A DNA stretch of 38,936 nucleotides from Bacillota bacterium (GCA_023426265.1 JAFABA010000021.1:1-38936); one strand, 5' to 3'. Numbered from the stretch's first letter, positions 1 to 8,067 are shown. A program made the numbers and translations. The notes: generated by a model not told the origin, from the letters alone.

Positions 1-838
1 GTAGCGACTGTACGATGTTTTCCAAATTCACGCCGCACCGCCCGCAGGTGGGACAGCTGATGATCTCAAGCTTTGCCCTTCTTAAGCCCGCGGCGCTCAA
101 TATCTGCTGTGCAGCCGTCACTTCCTGCACGGGATCCCCCGTGAGGGAAACGCGCAGCGTATCGCCTATGCCCTCTAACAGCAGCGCACCAAGGCCCATG
201 GCGGATTTTACAAGCGCGTATTCGCCTAAGCCCGCTTCCGTAACGCCGATGTGCAGCGGATAGTCCACATCCTCATGCATCAGGCGGTACGCTTTTACCG
301 TATCCGGCACATTGGAGGCTTTCAGGGATACGACGGTATCGTAAAACCCCTCGCGCTCCAGTATGGCGACATGCCGCAAGGCGCTTTCCACCATGGCTTC
401 CGGCTTTGGGCCGCCGTGGCGCTGCAACAGGTCTTTTTCCAAAGAACCCGCGTTGACTCCGATGCGGATGGGTACTTTATGCGCCTTCGCGCAGGCGACA
501 AGCTCGCGTACCTTTGCTTCCCCGCCGATGTTGCCGGGGTTGATGCGCAACTTGTCCGCTCCGTTTTCCGCGGCGGCGATCGCCAGCCTGTGGTCAAAAT
601 GCACGTCAGCCACCAAAGGGATATGAATCAGTTCTTTGATGCGCTTAAACGCCTGCGCGCAAGCCATATCGTAGACGGAAGAGCGGACAATCTCGCAGCC
701 CGCCTGCTCCAATTTTAAAATCTGCGCCGCTGTGGCTTCCGCATCCCGCGTATCGGTATTTGTCATGGATTGTATGGTAACGGGCGAACCGGCTCCCATG
801 GGTACCGCACCCACCATGACAAGGCGTGTATTTGCCAT
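1..838 (-). CDS. ispG: 4-hydroxy-3-methylbut-2-enyl diphosphate synthase (partial, C-terminus beyond window)
   Basis: IspG (GcpE) converts methylerythritol cyclodiphosphate to HMBPP, the penultimate step of the MEP isoprenoid pathway, using a 4Fe-4S cluster. About 279 codons are visible, starting at the ATG at 838 and reading through the window start. The N-terminal TIM-barrel half is clear (MANTRLVMVG, QSMTNTDTRD, then VADVHFDHRLA and LRINPGNIG). Near the window edge the cluster-binding motif SCPTCGR is read at about 36-58, giving the first two cysteine ligands; the third cysteine and the glutamate ligand must lie outside. It follows rseP by 6 bases and shares the pathway with dxr two genes upstream, a common clostridial arrangement (dxr-rseP-ispG). 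Identification is secure; only the 3' end is missing. Confidence 0.97.
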   Translation of the reverse strand, partial: MANTRLVMVGAVPMGAGSPVTIQSMTNTDTRDAEATAAQILKLEQAGCEIVRSSVYDMACAQAFKRIKELIHIPLVADVHFDHRLAIAAAENGADKLRINPGNIGGEAKVRELVACAKAHKVPIRIGVNAGSLEKDLLQRHGGPKPEAMVESALRHVAILEREGFYDTVVSLKASNVPDTVKAYRLMHEDVDYPLHIGVTEAGLGEYALVKSAMGLGALLLEGIGDTLRVSLTGDPVQEVTAAQQILSAAGLRRAKLEIISCPTCGRCGVNLENIVQSL

Positions 839-844
839 GGCAGA

Positions 845-1882
845 TTAGCCCCCCAACAATCTCTTTATATCGTTAAATGTGAGGAATATGATAAGCCCGA
901 CCAGCAGAATGATGCCGATAAAATGCACCATGCCCTCTTTTTCCGGGGATACGGCCTTGCCGCGGATGCCCTCCGCCGCAACGAACCCAATGCGCGCGCC
1001 ATCAAGGCCGGGAATGGGCAGCAGATTGATGATGCCCAGGTTGACGCTGAGCATGACGGAAAGGCGCAACACCACTTCAAGCCCCATACGAACCGCAGAG
1101 CCGATGATGCTGATGGTGCCGACGGGCCCCGCCACATCATTGGGCTGCACGCCTCTCGTGAACATGCCGCCTAAGAATGCAAACATATCCCTGATTATGC
1201 TTCCTACATAGCTGAAGGAAGCCCTGATTGCCTCGAAAAACGGATAGGTCACGCGGACAGACGCGATGTTGATGCCGATCTGGTTTTCCCCGAGCTCTTC
1301 GTTATAGATATTCTCCACCTTCAGGTCCAATTGCTCCCCGTTTCTCAATACGGTGATGACCGCCTCGTCTTCCCGAACGGCAAGAATCTTCGCTCTTGCA
1401 TCTTCCGGGTATTCGATGGGCGCGCCGTTAACCGCATACAGGACGTCGCCCGGCCGTATGCCCGCGAGATAAGCGGGGGAGGTTGTATTGGGTACGTCCC
1501 CCACGCCCGCCGCAAAGTCGCCGTACGCCGTCAGCGCGACGATTGCGAACAGAAGCGCGGAAACAATGTTCATCAGAGGGCCGGAGAACAGCACAATAAA
1601 CCGCTTCCACGCCTTCTGCGCGTTAAAGCTCTTGCCATCCTTTACGCCTTCGTCTTCCCCGTAAAAGCGGCACATGCCGCCGATAGGAAACAGACGTATC
1701 GCATACAGCGTGCCGTTTTTCTCCCAACTGGCAAGTTTTGGGCCCATGCCTATGGCAAACTCCAGTATGGTAAATCCAAGGAGCTTGCCGGCCTTGTAGT
1801 GCCCGTATTCATGTACCATAACAAATATGCTCAGCAGCAGCAACGCCGCTAAAATTGACAATACCTGCGATACAATTTCCAA
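845..1882 (-). CDS. rseP: RIP-family site-2 zinc metalloprotease RseP/RasP
   Basis: Membrane-embedded intramembrane protease that cleaves anti-sigma factors and leftover signal peptides. The zinc motif HEYGH lies in the first transmembrane helix (VMVHEYGHYKAGKLLG, about residue 25). A PDZ domain follows in the middle (NTTSPAYLAGIRPGDVLYAV), and the C-terminal helix carries the third catalytic element as NLLPIPGLDGARI; the usual form is LPIPALDGGRL, so two small residues differ but the key Asp is kept. The longer open frame begins further upstream, but the TTG at 1882 has a GGAAAGGA ribosome site 10 bases before it and gives a normal 345-residue protein without an odd N-terminal tail. It starts 31 bases after dxr and runs into ispG, so it is part of the pyrH-to-ispG gene string. 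Confidence 0.95.
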   Translation of the reverse strand: MEIVSQVLSILAALLLLSIFVMVHEYGHYKAGKLLGFTILEFAIGMGPKLASWEKNGTLYAIRLFPIGGMCRFYGEDEGVKDGKSFNAQKAWKRFIVLFSGPLMNIVSALLFAIVALTAYGDFAAGVGDVPNTTSPAYLAGIRPGDVLYAVNGAPIEYPEDARAKILAVREDEAVITVLRNGEQLDLKVENIYNEELGENQIGINIASVRVTYPFFEAIRASFSYVGSIIRDMFAFLGGMFTRGVQPNDVAGPVGTISIIGSAVRMGLEVVLRLSVMLSVNLGIINLLPIPGLDGARIGFVAAEGIRGKAVSPEKEGMVHFIGIILLVGLIIFLTFNDIKRLLGG

Positions 1883-1913
1883 AATAACGCCATCCTTTCC
1901 TCGGGAAGTCCCG

Positions 1914-3053
1914 TTAAAAGAGCGTGTGCACAAACTTACGCGCGTATGCGTCCACTTCCAGCACATCCTCAAGCGAAGCTATCCTGCCCTCGGGGGCATG
2001 GGAGAGCGCTTCCTCCACCGCCCGACGGATATCCAATAACCCGATTTTATGGGAGACAAACAGCCTAACCGCCGCCTCGTTCGCCGCGTTGTATACCGTG
2101 GGCAGCGTCTCGGTACCCGTCAGCGCGGCGTGCGCCAGGCGGATGGCCGGTTGCGTGTTGCCGTCCTCAAACGTCAGCGCGCCGAGCTTCGCAAGGTCCA
2201 GCCTTGGAATATGGCGCTCCAGCCGCCTGGGGTAGCTGAGCGCGTACTGTACGGCAAGCCGCATATCCGGCATGGCAAGCTGCGCAATGGTAGCCCCATC
2301 TTTGTATTCTACCATAGAATGTACGATAGATTGTGGATGAATCAGTACGGAAATTTGAGTATTCGATAAATCATATAAAAAACTAGCCTCAATCACTTCC
2401 AGCCCTTTGTTAAAGAGCGTGGCGCAATCGATGGTAATTTTCGCTCCCATGCGCCATACAGGATGCTTTAGCGCCTGCTCCGGCGTGACAGACTTCAACT
2501 GTTCCTCCGAAAAGCCGCGGAACGGCCCGCCAGAGGCGGTGAGAATCAGCGTTTCCACCTCTTCCATGGCGCCATTTTGCAGGCACTGGAATATGGCGGA
2601 ATGCTCACTGTCCACCGGAACGATTTTTCCATTGTAAGCTTTAAGCGCTTCTTTCACCAGCGGGTTGCCGCAGACGATGCTTTCCTTGTTGGCAAGCGCC
2701 ACGGTTTTTCCGGCCTTAAGCGCAGCAAGAAGCGGCGGCAGCCCGTCTATGCCGCTGATGCCGATGATGATGATATCCGCTTCCGGCAAAGTTGCGAACG
2801 CGCAGTTTACGCTCTCCCCTGCCTCAAGGCGGCAGGCGGCGGGAAGCCTGCTTTTCAACGTATGCGCCAGCTTTTCTTCCGCTACTCCGACGTAACGGGG
2901 CAAAAAAGCGCGCGCTTGCTCCGCTAACAGGTCAATGCTTTTTGCCGCCGAAATCGCGAGCAGCGAAAACTTTTCGGGCAGCGCGCGCAGCACATCCAGC
3001 GTCTGCGTGCCGATCGAGCCGGTGCTGCCTAAAACAACCACATTTTTCTTCAT
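1914..3053 (-). CDS. dxr: 1-deoxy-D-xylulose 5-phosphate reductoisomerase
   Basis: Dxr (IspC) catalyses the NADPH-dependent rearrangement and reduction of DXP to MEP, the first committed step of the MEP pathway. The 379 residues open with the dinucleotide fold motif GSTGSIG. The metal-binding segment is PVDSEHSAIFQ (about residues 145-155), followed by LTASGGPFRGF, the flexible-loop region HPVWRMGAKITIDCATL and NKGLEVIEA, all diagnostic. Length is normal. The ATG at 3053 is preceded in frame by a stop, so the start is fixed, yet no good ribosome site lies at standard spacing: the nearest GGGAG (3081-3085) is separated by a small GCGGC/GCCGC hairpin. Translational coupling with cdsA, which ends 32 bases upstream, may compensate. 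Confidence 0.97.
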   Translation of the reverse strand: MKKNVVVLGSTGSIGTQTLDVLRALPEKFSLLAISAAKSIDLLAEQARAFLPRYVGVAEEKLAHTLKSRLPAACRLEAGESVNCAFATLPEADIIIIGISGIDGLPPLLAALKAGKTVALANKESIVCGNPLVKEALKAYNGKIVPVDSEHSAIFQCLQNGAMEEVETLILTASGGPFRGFSEEQLKSVTPEQALKHPVWRMGAKITIDCATLFNKGLEVIEASFLYDLSNTQISVLIHPQSIVHSMVEYKDGATIAQLAMPDMRLAVQYALSYPRRLERHIPRLDLAKLGALTFEDGNTQPAIRLAHAALTGTETLPTVYNAANEAAVRLFVSHKIGLLDIRRAVEEALSHAPEGRIASLEDVLEVDAYARKFVHTLF

Positions 3054-3085
3054 GCAATCTTATGCGGCAAATGCCGCGTACTCCC

Positions 3086-3883
3086 TTACAAAAGGTAAAA
3101 GCAAAGGTATACCGCAGGCGCGCACAAAAGCACGCTGTCCACGCGGTCCATCATGCCGCCATGCCCGGGGAAAATGGAACCAAAATCCTTGATATTGGCC
3201 CAGCGTTTGATAACAGAGGCAAACAGGTCGCCCACCTGGCCCAGGAACCCGCAGGCAAGGCCTAAAAGCAGCATGGGCCACAACGGCAGAGAAACACCCC
3301 AAAGCGGCTGCAAAAAGTATATGGCCACCGCCCCGGCAACGCTGCCAAATACGGAAGCGACGCTGCCCTCCACCGTCTTTTTGGGGCTGATTTCGGGGCA
3401 AAGCTTGCGCTTGCCAAAGAACGTGCCGATAAAGAATGCGAACGAATCCCCCGTGAGAGGGCAGGCAAACGCAAGCAGAAGTGCTGAAATGCCGCGTTCG
3501 CTGCCAAATGAGATCGCCAGCAGAAACAATACCGCAAACAGCGGCAATGGATACACGAAGGCGCCAAGCGAAAGGAATGTTTCCTCGGTTTTTCTTTTCC
3601 GGTTCAGGATACGCTCGGATACAACCGCCAGCACACAGGCCATCCAAAGCATAACAAGACTCAAAAGCGTAAGCTGGTAGGCAAAGAACGCGTAAAGCGC
3701 GGCAAAAACGTAGGCGGGAGCCGTGAACGGCGCAAAGCCGTTCTTTTTGATGGCTTGCTCCAGCTCATGCACCGCCAATATCGCGCCCAATGTAAAGACA
3801 ATCGCCTCCACAGTGTTGCCCAAATACAGCATTGCGAGCACGAAAAGGCAAAGCAAAAGGCCGACGACCACGCGTTTTACCAT
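3086..3883 (-). CDS. cdsA: phosphatidate cytidylyltransferase
   Basis: CdsA makes CDP-diacylglycerol from phosphatidic acid and CTP, the precursor of phosphatidylglycerol and other anionic phospholipids. The 265-residue protein is strongly hydrophobic with about seven or eight predicted membrane helices. The C-terminal family signature is complete: SVIKRWANIKDFG then IFPGHGGMMDRVD, with the conserved S, KR, KD, HGG and DR-D positions. A GTG two codons upstream (3889) abuts the AAGGAGG ribosome site and cannot be used with it; the ATG at 3883 has ideal spacing of 6. It starts 15 bases after uppS, the usual neighbour in Bacillota. Confidence 0.95.
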   Translation of the reverse strand: MVKRVVVGLLLCLFVLAMLYLGNTVEAIVFTLGAILAVHELEQAIKKNGFAPFTAPAYVFAALYAFFAYQLTLLSLVMLWMACVLAVVSERILNRKRKTEETFLSLGAFVYPLPLFAVLFLLAISFGSERGISALLLAFACPLTGDSFAFFIGTFFGKRKLCPEISPKKTVEGSVASVFGSVAGAVAIYFLQPLWGVSLPLWPMLLLGLACGFLGQVGDLFASVIKRWANIKDFGSIFPGHGGMMDRVDSVLLCAPAVYLCFYLL

Positions 3884-3898
3884 GCGCACCCTCCTTAC

Positions 3899-4639
3899 TT
3901 ACAGCCCGCCGAACCGGCGCGCCCTGTGTGAGAATTCCCGAAGTGCCTGCAAATACCGTTCATCCGAAAAATCCGGAAAATATTCCGCTACAAACATCAG
4001 CTCCGCATACGCGGCCTGGTACAGCAGGAAATTGGAAAGCCGCTGGTCCCCGCCGGTCCGGATCAAAAGATCCACCGGGGGGAGTCCGTGGGTGTCGAGC
4101 GCGTTCTCAAGCAGACTGGCGTCTATTTCGTCAGCCGTGGCTTTGCCGCTCTCCGCGGCGCGCGCAAGGCTTTTACAGGCGCGCAGCAATTCGTCCTGCG
4201 CGCCATAATTGAGCGCGATATTGAGCTTGAGGCCGGTATTGTCCCTCGTTTTATGCATGGCCTCCGTCACCGCTCTCCGTACCGCTTCCGGGAAAGGCGC
4301 AAGCTCGCCCAAAGCACGGATGCAGACGCGGTTTTTATGGAGGGCGCCGATCTCTTTTTTGAAGTACTCCACCAAAAGGGAGCAAAGCGCGCCGATTTCC
4401 TCGGCCGGGCGCTTCCAGTTCTCCGTGGAGAACGCATAGAGCGAAAGGGCGGTAATGCCCAGATCGGAAGATGCGGTGATGATGCCCCTCAGCCGGTCCA
4501 TACCCGCGCGGTGCCCCGCAACGCGCGGCAAACCGCGCTGCTTCGCCCACCTGCCGTTTCCGTCCATGATGATGGCGACATGCGCGGGCAGGTTCTCATT
4601 AAGCCCCAATGCCTGAAGCTCCAAAGCGGTGTATGCCAT
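3899..4639 (-). CDS. uppS: isoprenyl transferase (undecaprenyl diphosphate synthase)
   Basis: Cis-prenyltransferase that condenses IPP onto farnesyl diphosphate to give the C55 carrier used for peptidoglycan and other surface glycans. The conserved regions are present in order: IIMDGNGRWAKQRG (catalytic Asp), GHRAGMDRL, LSLYAFSTENWKRP and DLLIRTGGDQRLSNFLLYQ; the last usually reads RTSGEQRLSNF, a mild variation. The frame opens further upstream, but the ATG at 4639 follows GGAAGGAG by 5-6 bases and gives a typical 246 residues. It lies between a small conserved-looking protein and cdsA. The pathway link with dxr and ispG in the same string is direct. Confidence 0.96.
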   Translation of the reverse strand: MAYTALELQALGLNENLPAHVAIIMDGNGRWAKQRGLPRVAGHRAGMDRLRGIITASSDLGITALSLYAFSTENWKRPAEEIGALCSLLVEYFKKEIGALHKNRVCIRALGELAPFPEAVRRAVTEAMHKTRDNTGLKLNIALNYGAQDELLRACKSLARAAESGKATADEIDASLLENALDTHGLPPVDLLIRTGGDQRLSNFLLYQAAYAELMFVAEYFPDFSDERYLQALREFSHRARRFGGL

Positions 4640-4699
4640 TGCGGCTCCTTCCATCTGAAACAAATGCAAAGCGGTTTTGACGCTTTGCATATGACGAAA

Positions 4700-4915
4700 C
4701 TATGATTGGCTGACTTCCGTTTGAAAAACGGCGTATGTCAGGCATATGCGTTTGGGCTGCTCCGGCTCTTCGGGAAGCGCTCGCTCCCGTACAACACGGC
4801 GCTCGTTCCCGGGAACGCCCTTCTTGCTGGATACCTCCATGGTAACGACCGCGTACCCCTCTTTTTCAAGCAGGGCAACGGCGGCTGCGAGTTCCAGGCC
4901 AAGGACGCTGATCAA
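4700..4915 (-). CDS. small uncharacterised protein with a PASTA-like pattern, between frr and uppS
   Basis: I do not recognise a named family with certainty. The 71-residue product reads ISVLGLELAAAVALLEKEGY, then a beta-like stretch AVVTMEVSSKKG and a basic stretch NERRVVRERALPEEPEQP, ending with a hydrophobic strand. The order helix - strand - turn - RVVR strand - strand resembles a single PASTA-type fold (as in penicillin-binding protein tails), and small proteins of this look occur between frr and uppS in other clostridia as far as I recall. It starts with TTG overlapping the frr stop (TTGA), with AAGGAG 11 bases before, implying translational coupling. No signal peptide is seen, so it is probably cytoplasmic. 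Conserved position and coupling make it likely real. Confidence 0.7.
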   Translation of the reverse strand: MISVLGLELAAAVALLEKEGYAVVTMEVSSKKGVPGNERRVVRERALPEEPEQPKRICLTYAVFQTEVSQS

Positions 4916-5469
4916 ACCTCAAGTATCTCCTTTTCCTTATCCGCTATGATGCGTTCAATATCTTTTATGATATCGTCCGTCATTTTCTGTGTCTTTTCCT
5001 CGAGATCCTTCTGATCATCCTCGGTGATTTCGTTGTCTTTCCTGAGCTTTTTGACATGTTCGTTCGCATCGCGGCGAATGGCGCGGACGGCGACCTTCGC
5101 GTCCTCGCCCTTTTTACGCACGACCTTCACAAGCTCCTTGCGGCGTTCTTCGGTGAGTTCCGGGAACACCAGGCGGATCAATTTGCCGTCGTTAGACGGG
5201 TTGATGCCGATATCGGATTTCTGAATGGCCTTTTCCACCGCACCGATCGCCTTGGTATCCCAAACGGATATGGTCAAGAGCCTGGGTTCAGGCGAAGCGA
5301 TGTTGCCCAGCTGGTTGATCGGAGTAGGCGTGCCGTAATAATCCACCAGCACACGGTCCAAAACCTGTGCGTTCGCCCGCCCGGCGCGCAGGCTGGAAAG
5401 TTCATGCTTGAGGACGGAAATGGTCTTTCCCATACGCTCTTTTGCGTTATCGATTACTTCGTTGGCCAT
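4912..5469 (-). CDS. frr: ribosome recycling factor
   Basis: RRF splits the post-termination 70S complex together with EF-G. The 185-residue length is exactly the family norm. The three-helix-bundle signatures are present: LKHELSSLRAGRANAQVLDRV near the N-terminus, YYGTPTPINQLGNI, then ISVWDTKAIGAVEKAI, DIGINPSNDGKLIRLVFPELTEERR in the middle and VRAIRRDANEHVKKL towards the end. The ATG at 5469 has a strong AAAGGAGG site; an open frame upstream of it is just untranslated leader. A plausible promoter lies at 5524-5552, so frr and the downstream lipid genes may be transcribed apart from pyrH. Confidence 0.98.
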   Translation of the reverse strand: MANEVIDNAKERMGKTISVLKHELSSLRAGRANAQVLDRVLVDYYGTPTPINQLGNIASPEPRLLTISVWDTKAIGAVEKAIQKSDIGINPSNDGKLIRLVFPELTEERRKELVKVVRKKGEDAKVAVRAIRRDANEHVKKLRKDNEITEDDQKDLEEKTQKMTDDIIKDIERIIADKEKEILEV

Positions 5470-5523
5470 ATGTATTCCTCCTTTGCATCCGTAAGCGCCC
5501 GGCGTCACACCCGGCACGCTCCT

Positions 5524-5552
5524 ATTTTACTGGAAAATCCCCGGCGAAACAA
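5524..5552 (-). promoter_or_regulatory. candidate sigma-A promoter for frr
   Basis: On the minus strand the -35 box TTGTTT (5547-5552) and the -10 box TAAAAT (5524-5529) are separated by 17 bases. It lies in the 139-base gap between pyrH and frr, leaving a leader of about 50 bases before the frr ATG. The match is moderate but the spacing is ideal. Confidence 0.5.
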
Positions 5553-5608
5553 GCCTGATTTATCTGCCGCCGCGTTAGCCCTGACAAAAGCCCGGATAAA
5601 ATATGCCA

Positions 5609-6307
5609 TTATTGCCGGCTGATCAAGGTTCCGATCTCCTCCCCGCGTACAGCGCGGAGTATGCTGTTTTCTTCCTTCATGCCGAATGCGAGTATGGGGA
5701 TGTTTTGTTCCTTGCACAGCGTCACCGCGGTCAAATCCGTCGCCTGCAGGTTGTTCTCGATCACCTGCCGGTACGTAAGCCTTGTATAGCGCACGGCGTT
5801 TTGATCTACTTTGGGGTCGGCGGAGTAAACCGCATCGACGTTCTTCGCCAACAGCAGCGCCTCGGCGCCGATTTCCGCCGCGCGCAACGCCGCCGCGGTA
5901 TCCGTGCTGAAGTACGGGTGCCCCGTGCCGCAGGCAAACAACAGTACATGGCCCTTTTGTAAAAGCTCCTGGGCAAGGCGCGCCGTATAGGTTTCACAGA
6001 AGCGGGGCATTTCCACAGCAGAAAGCACCGTGCAGGGAACATTAAGCTTTAGCAGCAGGTCCTGCATGGCGATTGCGTTGATGGCCGTCGCAAGCATGCC
6101 CATATGATCCGCCCGGTTGCGGTCCATTTCGCCGGAGCTGCGCCCGCGCCAGATGTTGCCGCCGCCAAACACCACGCCAAGCTGCACGCCCAATGAGTGT
6201 ACTTCCGCCAATTGCTTCGCGGTTTCTTCCATGACGTCAAAGCTCAGCGTTTCGGAACCGCAGCTCATCGCTTCCCCGCTTAATTTTAAAACCACACGCT
6301 GGTACAT
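5609..6307 (-). CDS. pyrH: UMP kinase
   Basis: Hexameric bacterial UMP kinase of the amino acid kinase fold; phosphorylates UMP to UDP with ATP. The 232 residues contain the phosphate loop LKLSGEAM at the N-terminus, GGGNIWRG, the regulatory segment DHMGMLATAINAIAMQDLL and the nucleotide-binding part HPYFSTDTAAALRAAEI followed by KNVDAVYSADP. The ATG at 6307 is preceded by GGAAAGAGGG. It lies in the universal rpsB-tsf-pyrH-frr order, but a terminator follows tsf just upstream, so its own promoter should lie within the 93-base gap; none stands out. Confidence 0.97.
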   Translation of the reverse strand: MYQRVVLKLSGEAMSCGSETLSFDVMEETAKQLAEVHSLGVQLGVVFGGGNIWRGRSSGEMDRNRADHMGMLATAINAIAMQDLLLKLNVPCTVLSAVEMPRFCETYTARLAQELLQKGHVLLFACGTGHPYFSTDTAAALRAAEIGAEALLLAKNVDAVYSADPKVDQNAVRYTRLTYRQVIENNLQATDLTAVTLCKEQNIPILAFGMKEENSILRAVRGEEIGTLISRQ

Positions 6308-6362
6308 GATGCACCCTCTTTCCATCCTTGTTCAAACCCTGCATCCAAAATATAGAAGTATG

Positions 6363-6390
6363 AAAAAAAGGAACGCCAAAAAGCGTTCCC
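6363..6390 (-). terminator. intrinsic terminator after tsf
   Basis: Read on the minus strand: stem GGAACGC/GCGTTCC with a short T-rich loop, followed by seven T (6363-6369). It lies 10 bases after the tsf stop and is a textbook rho-independent terminator closing rpsB-tsf. Confidence 0.93.
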
Positions 6391-6400
6391 ATTTTTACAG

Positions 6401-7060
6401 TTATTTATTGGCCTGACCCATGCCCATGACTTCTTCCGCGAAGTTGTCCTGGCGCTTCTGGAGGCCTTCACCCATCTCATAGCGGACAAAGCGGCGGACG
6501 CTGATCTTTTCGCCGATTTTTGCGGTCGCCTCGCTGAGCATCTGGCCAACGGTCATATCCTGATCCTTCACATAGGGCTGCTCAAGCAGGCAGACCTCTT
6601 TGTAATACTTTTCGATACGGCCCTCGACCATCTTCTCGATGATGGCGTCCGGCTTAGGCTTGGGCTCGTTCTTGGCCTGGGCGCGAAGGATTTCCTTTTC
6701 CTTCTCGATCTCGTCCTGCGGCACTTCGTCCTTGCTGATATAAGTGGGCTTTGCGGCCGCAATCTGCATGGCTACATTGTGCACAAAAAGCTTGAACGCA
6801 TCGGTCTTCGCTACGAAGTCCGTCTCGCAGTTCACTTCCACGAGCACGCCGATTTTGCCGCCCAGGTGGATGTAGCTGTCCACGATGCCTTCCGCGGCAA
6901 TGCGTCCGGCCTTCTTGGCGGCAGCCGCCAGGCCCTTTTCACGCAGGAAATCCTTGGCTTTTTCCATATCGCCGTCGCACTCGGTAAGCGCCTTCTTGCA
7001 GTCCATCATGCCGGCGCCGGTCAGTTCGCGCAGGGTCATTACATCTTTTGCGGTAAACAT
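6401..7060 (-). CDS. tsf: translation elongation factor Ts
   Basis: EF-Ts is the guanine nucleotide exchange factor for EF-Tu. The N-terminal UBA-like domain (LRELTGAGMMDCKKALTEC) and the exchange core NCETDFVAKTDAFKLFV are clear. At 219 residues it is the short form found in many clostridia, well below the roughly 290 residues of the Bacillus or E. coli proteins, with a reduced C-terminal core repeat. The ATG at 7060 follows GGGAGG at good spacing. It is 74 bases downstream of rpsB, with a hairpin in between that could lower tsf transcription relative to rpsB. Confidence 0.97.
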   Translation of the reverse strand: MFTAKDVMTLRELTGAGMMDCKKALTECDGDMEKAKDFLREKGLAAAAKKAGRIAAEGIVDSYIHLGGKIGVLVEVNCETDFVAKTDAFKLFVHNVAMQIAAAKPTYISKDEVPQDEIEKEKEILRAQAKNEPKPKPDAIIEKMVEGRIEKYYKEVCLLEQPYVKDQDMTVGQMLSEATAKIGEKISVRRFVRYEMGEGLQKRQDNFAEEVMGMGQANK

Positions 7061-7094
7061 GTATCTTTTCCTCCCATGTCGTTGTTTGTTCATC

Positions 7095-7126
7095 AAAAAT
7101 GGGGAAGCCTGTTCCGGCCTCCCCAT
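7095..7126 (-). terminator. hairpin with T run between rpsB and tsf (partial terminator or processing site)
   Basis: The minus strand shows an 11-bp stem with one wobble-type position (ATGGGGA-GGCC arms at 7099-7109 and 7116-7126) and a 6-base loop, followed by five T. The position inside the rpsB-tsf operon suggests attenuation or an mRNA-stability element, because tsf has no obvious own promoter. Confidence 0.6.
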
Positions 7127-7134
7127 CAACAGGC

Positions 7135-7854
7135 TTATTCTGCTTCGGCGACCTTTTCGTCTTCCATCTGCTCGCCCTGGTGGCCTTCGAGTACCGCGTC
7201 CGCGATCTTGGAGGCGATGAGCTTGACGGCGCGGATGGCATCGTCGTTGCCAGGGATGACATAATCCGCTTCATCCGGGTCGCAGTTGGTATCCACGATG
7301 GCGACGATGGGGATACCCAACGTACGCGCTTCCATCACGGCGATGTGTTCCTTTCGGGGGTCCACCACAAACAGTGCGCCGGGAAGCTTCTTCATGTCCT
7401 TAATACCGCCGAGGTTCTTTTCAAGCTTTTCCTTCTCGGCAAGAAGCTTGATGACTTCCTTCTTGGGCAGCAGTTCGAACTGGCCGGTGGTTTCCATCTG
7501 CTCGATCTTGCGCAGCTTGCCGATACGGCCCTGAATGGTCTTGAAGTTGGTCAGCATTCCGCCCAGCCAACGCTGGTTCACAAAGTACATGCCGCAGCGG
7601 GCGGCTTCCTGTTCAATGGATTCCTGCGCCTGCTTTTTGGTGCCCACAAACAGAACGCTTTCGCCGTTCATGGCGAGATCGCGCACGAAATAGTAGGCTT
7701 CTTCGATTTTCTTGACGGTCTTCTGAAGATCGATGATGTAGATGCCGTTGCGTTCGGTGAAGATGTATTCCTTCATCTTAGGGTTCCAACGGCGGGTCTG
7801 GTGGCCGAAATGTACACCGGCCTCCAACAGTTGCTTCATGGAAATGACGGACAT
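7135..7854 (-). CDS. rpsB: 30S ribosomal protein S2
   Basis: Ribosomal protein S2, a late-joining 30S subunit protein. The 239 residues carry the family hallmarks: MKQLLEAGVHFGHQTRRWNPKM at the N-terminus, VGTKKQAQ, NQRWLGGMLTNFKTI and the closing PGNDDAIRAVKLIASKIADAV. The ATG at 7854 has a perfect AAAGGAGGT site with 6-base spacing. It heads the rpsB-tsf transcription unit with a good promoter at 7955-7983 and a folded leader that may serve in S2 feedback control. Confidence 0.98.
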   Translation of the reverse strand: MSVISMKQLLEAGVHFGHQTRRWNPKMKEYIFTERNGIYIIDLQKTVKKIEEAYYFVRDLAMNGESVLFVGTKKQAQESIEQEAARCGMYFVNQRWLGGMLTNFKTIQGRIGKLRKIEQMETTGQFELLPKKEVIKLLAEKEKLEKNLGGIKDMKKLPGALFVVDPRKEHIAVMEARTLGIPIVAIVDTNCDPDEADYVIPGNDDAIRAVKLIASKIADAVLEGHQGEQMEDEKVAEAE

Positions 7855-7894
7855 AAATAAACCTCCTTTAATCTCCTCCCCCTGCGTCTTTTCC

Positions 7895-7924
7895 GCGGGC
7901 GACCCATTAAGGGAAGGAGCCCGC
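7895..7924 (-). promoter_or_regulatory. structured 5' leader of rpsB
   Basis: Within the roughly 95-base rpsB leader, a 6-bp GCGGGC/GCCCGC stem encloses a small CCC/GGG hairpin. Leaders of rpsB often bind S2 for autogenous control; whether this one does cannot be seen from the sequence. The fold itself is plain. Confidence 0.45.
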
Positions 7925-7954
7925 AAATCGGCAAGGGTGTGTCATACCTTGTGC

Positions 7955-7983
7955 ATTATAGCAAAGCCCCCTGATAAATGCAA
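7955..7983 (-). promoter_or_regulatory. sigma-A promoter for rpsB-tsf
   Basis: Minus-strand -35 TTGCAT (7978-7983) and perfect -10 TATAAT (7955-7960) with 17-base spacing. The -35 box lies inside a CCCC/GGGG inverted repeat (around 7967-7987) that contains a TGATAAA word also found in the nearby palindromic repeats. Confidence 0.8.
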
Positions 7984-8034
7984 GGGGTCTCGGGGATTTT
8001 CGACATCATAATACAGTCAATTCCACATCAAAGC

Positions 8035-8065
8035 CCGCTGATAAAAGTCTGCGGGACTTTTGCGG
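8035..8065. repeat. palindromic repeat, family A copy 1
   Basis: Starts CCGCTGATAAA like the copy at 17307, then AAAAGTC/GACTTTT and CCGC/GCGG stems. Relative to the 17307 copy it lacks the ATCA that should pair with TGAT, leaving a bulge. It lies just 3' of the cell-wall hydrolase gene and could end its transcripts, though there is no T run. Confidence 0.6.
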
Positions 8066-8067
8066 CC

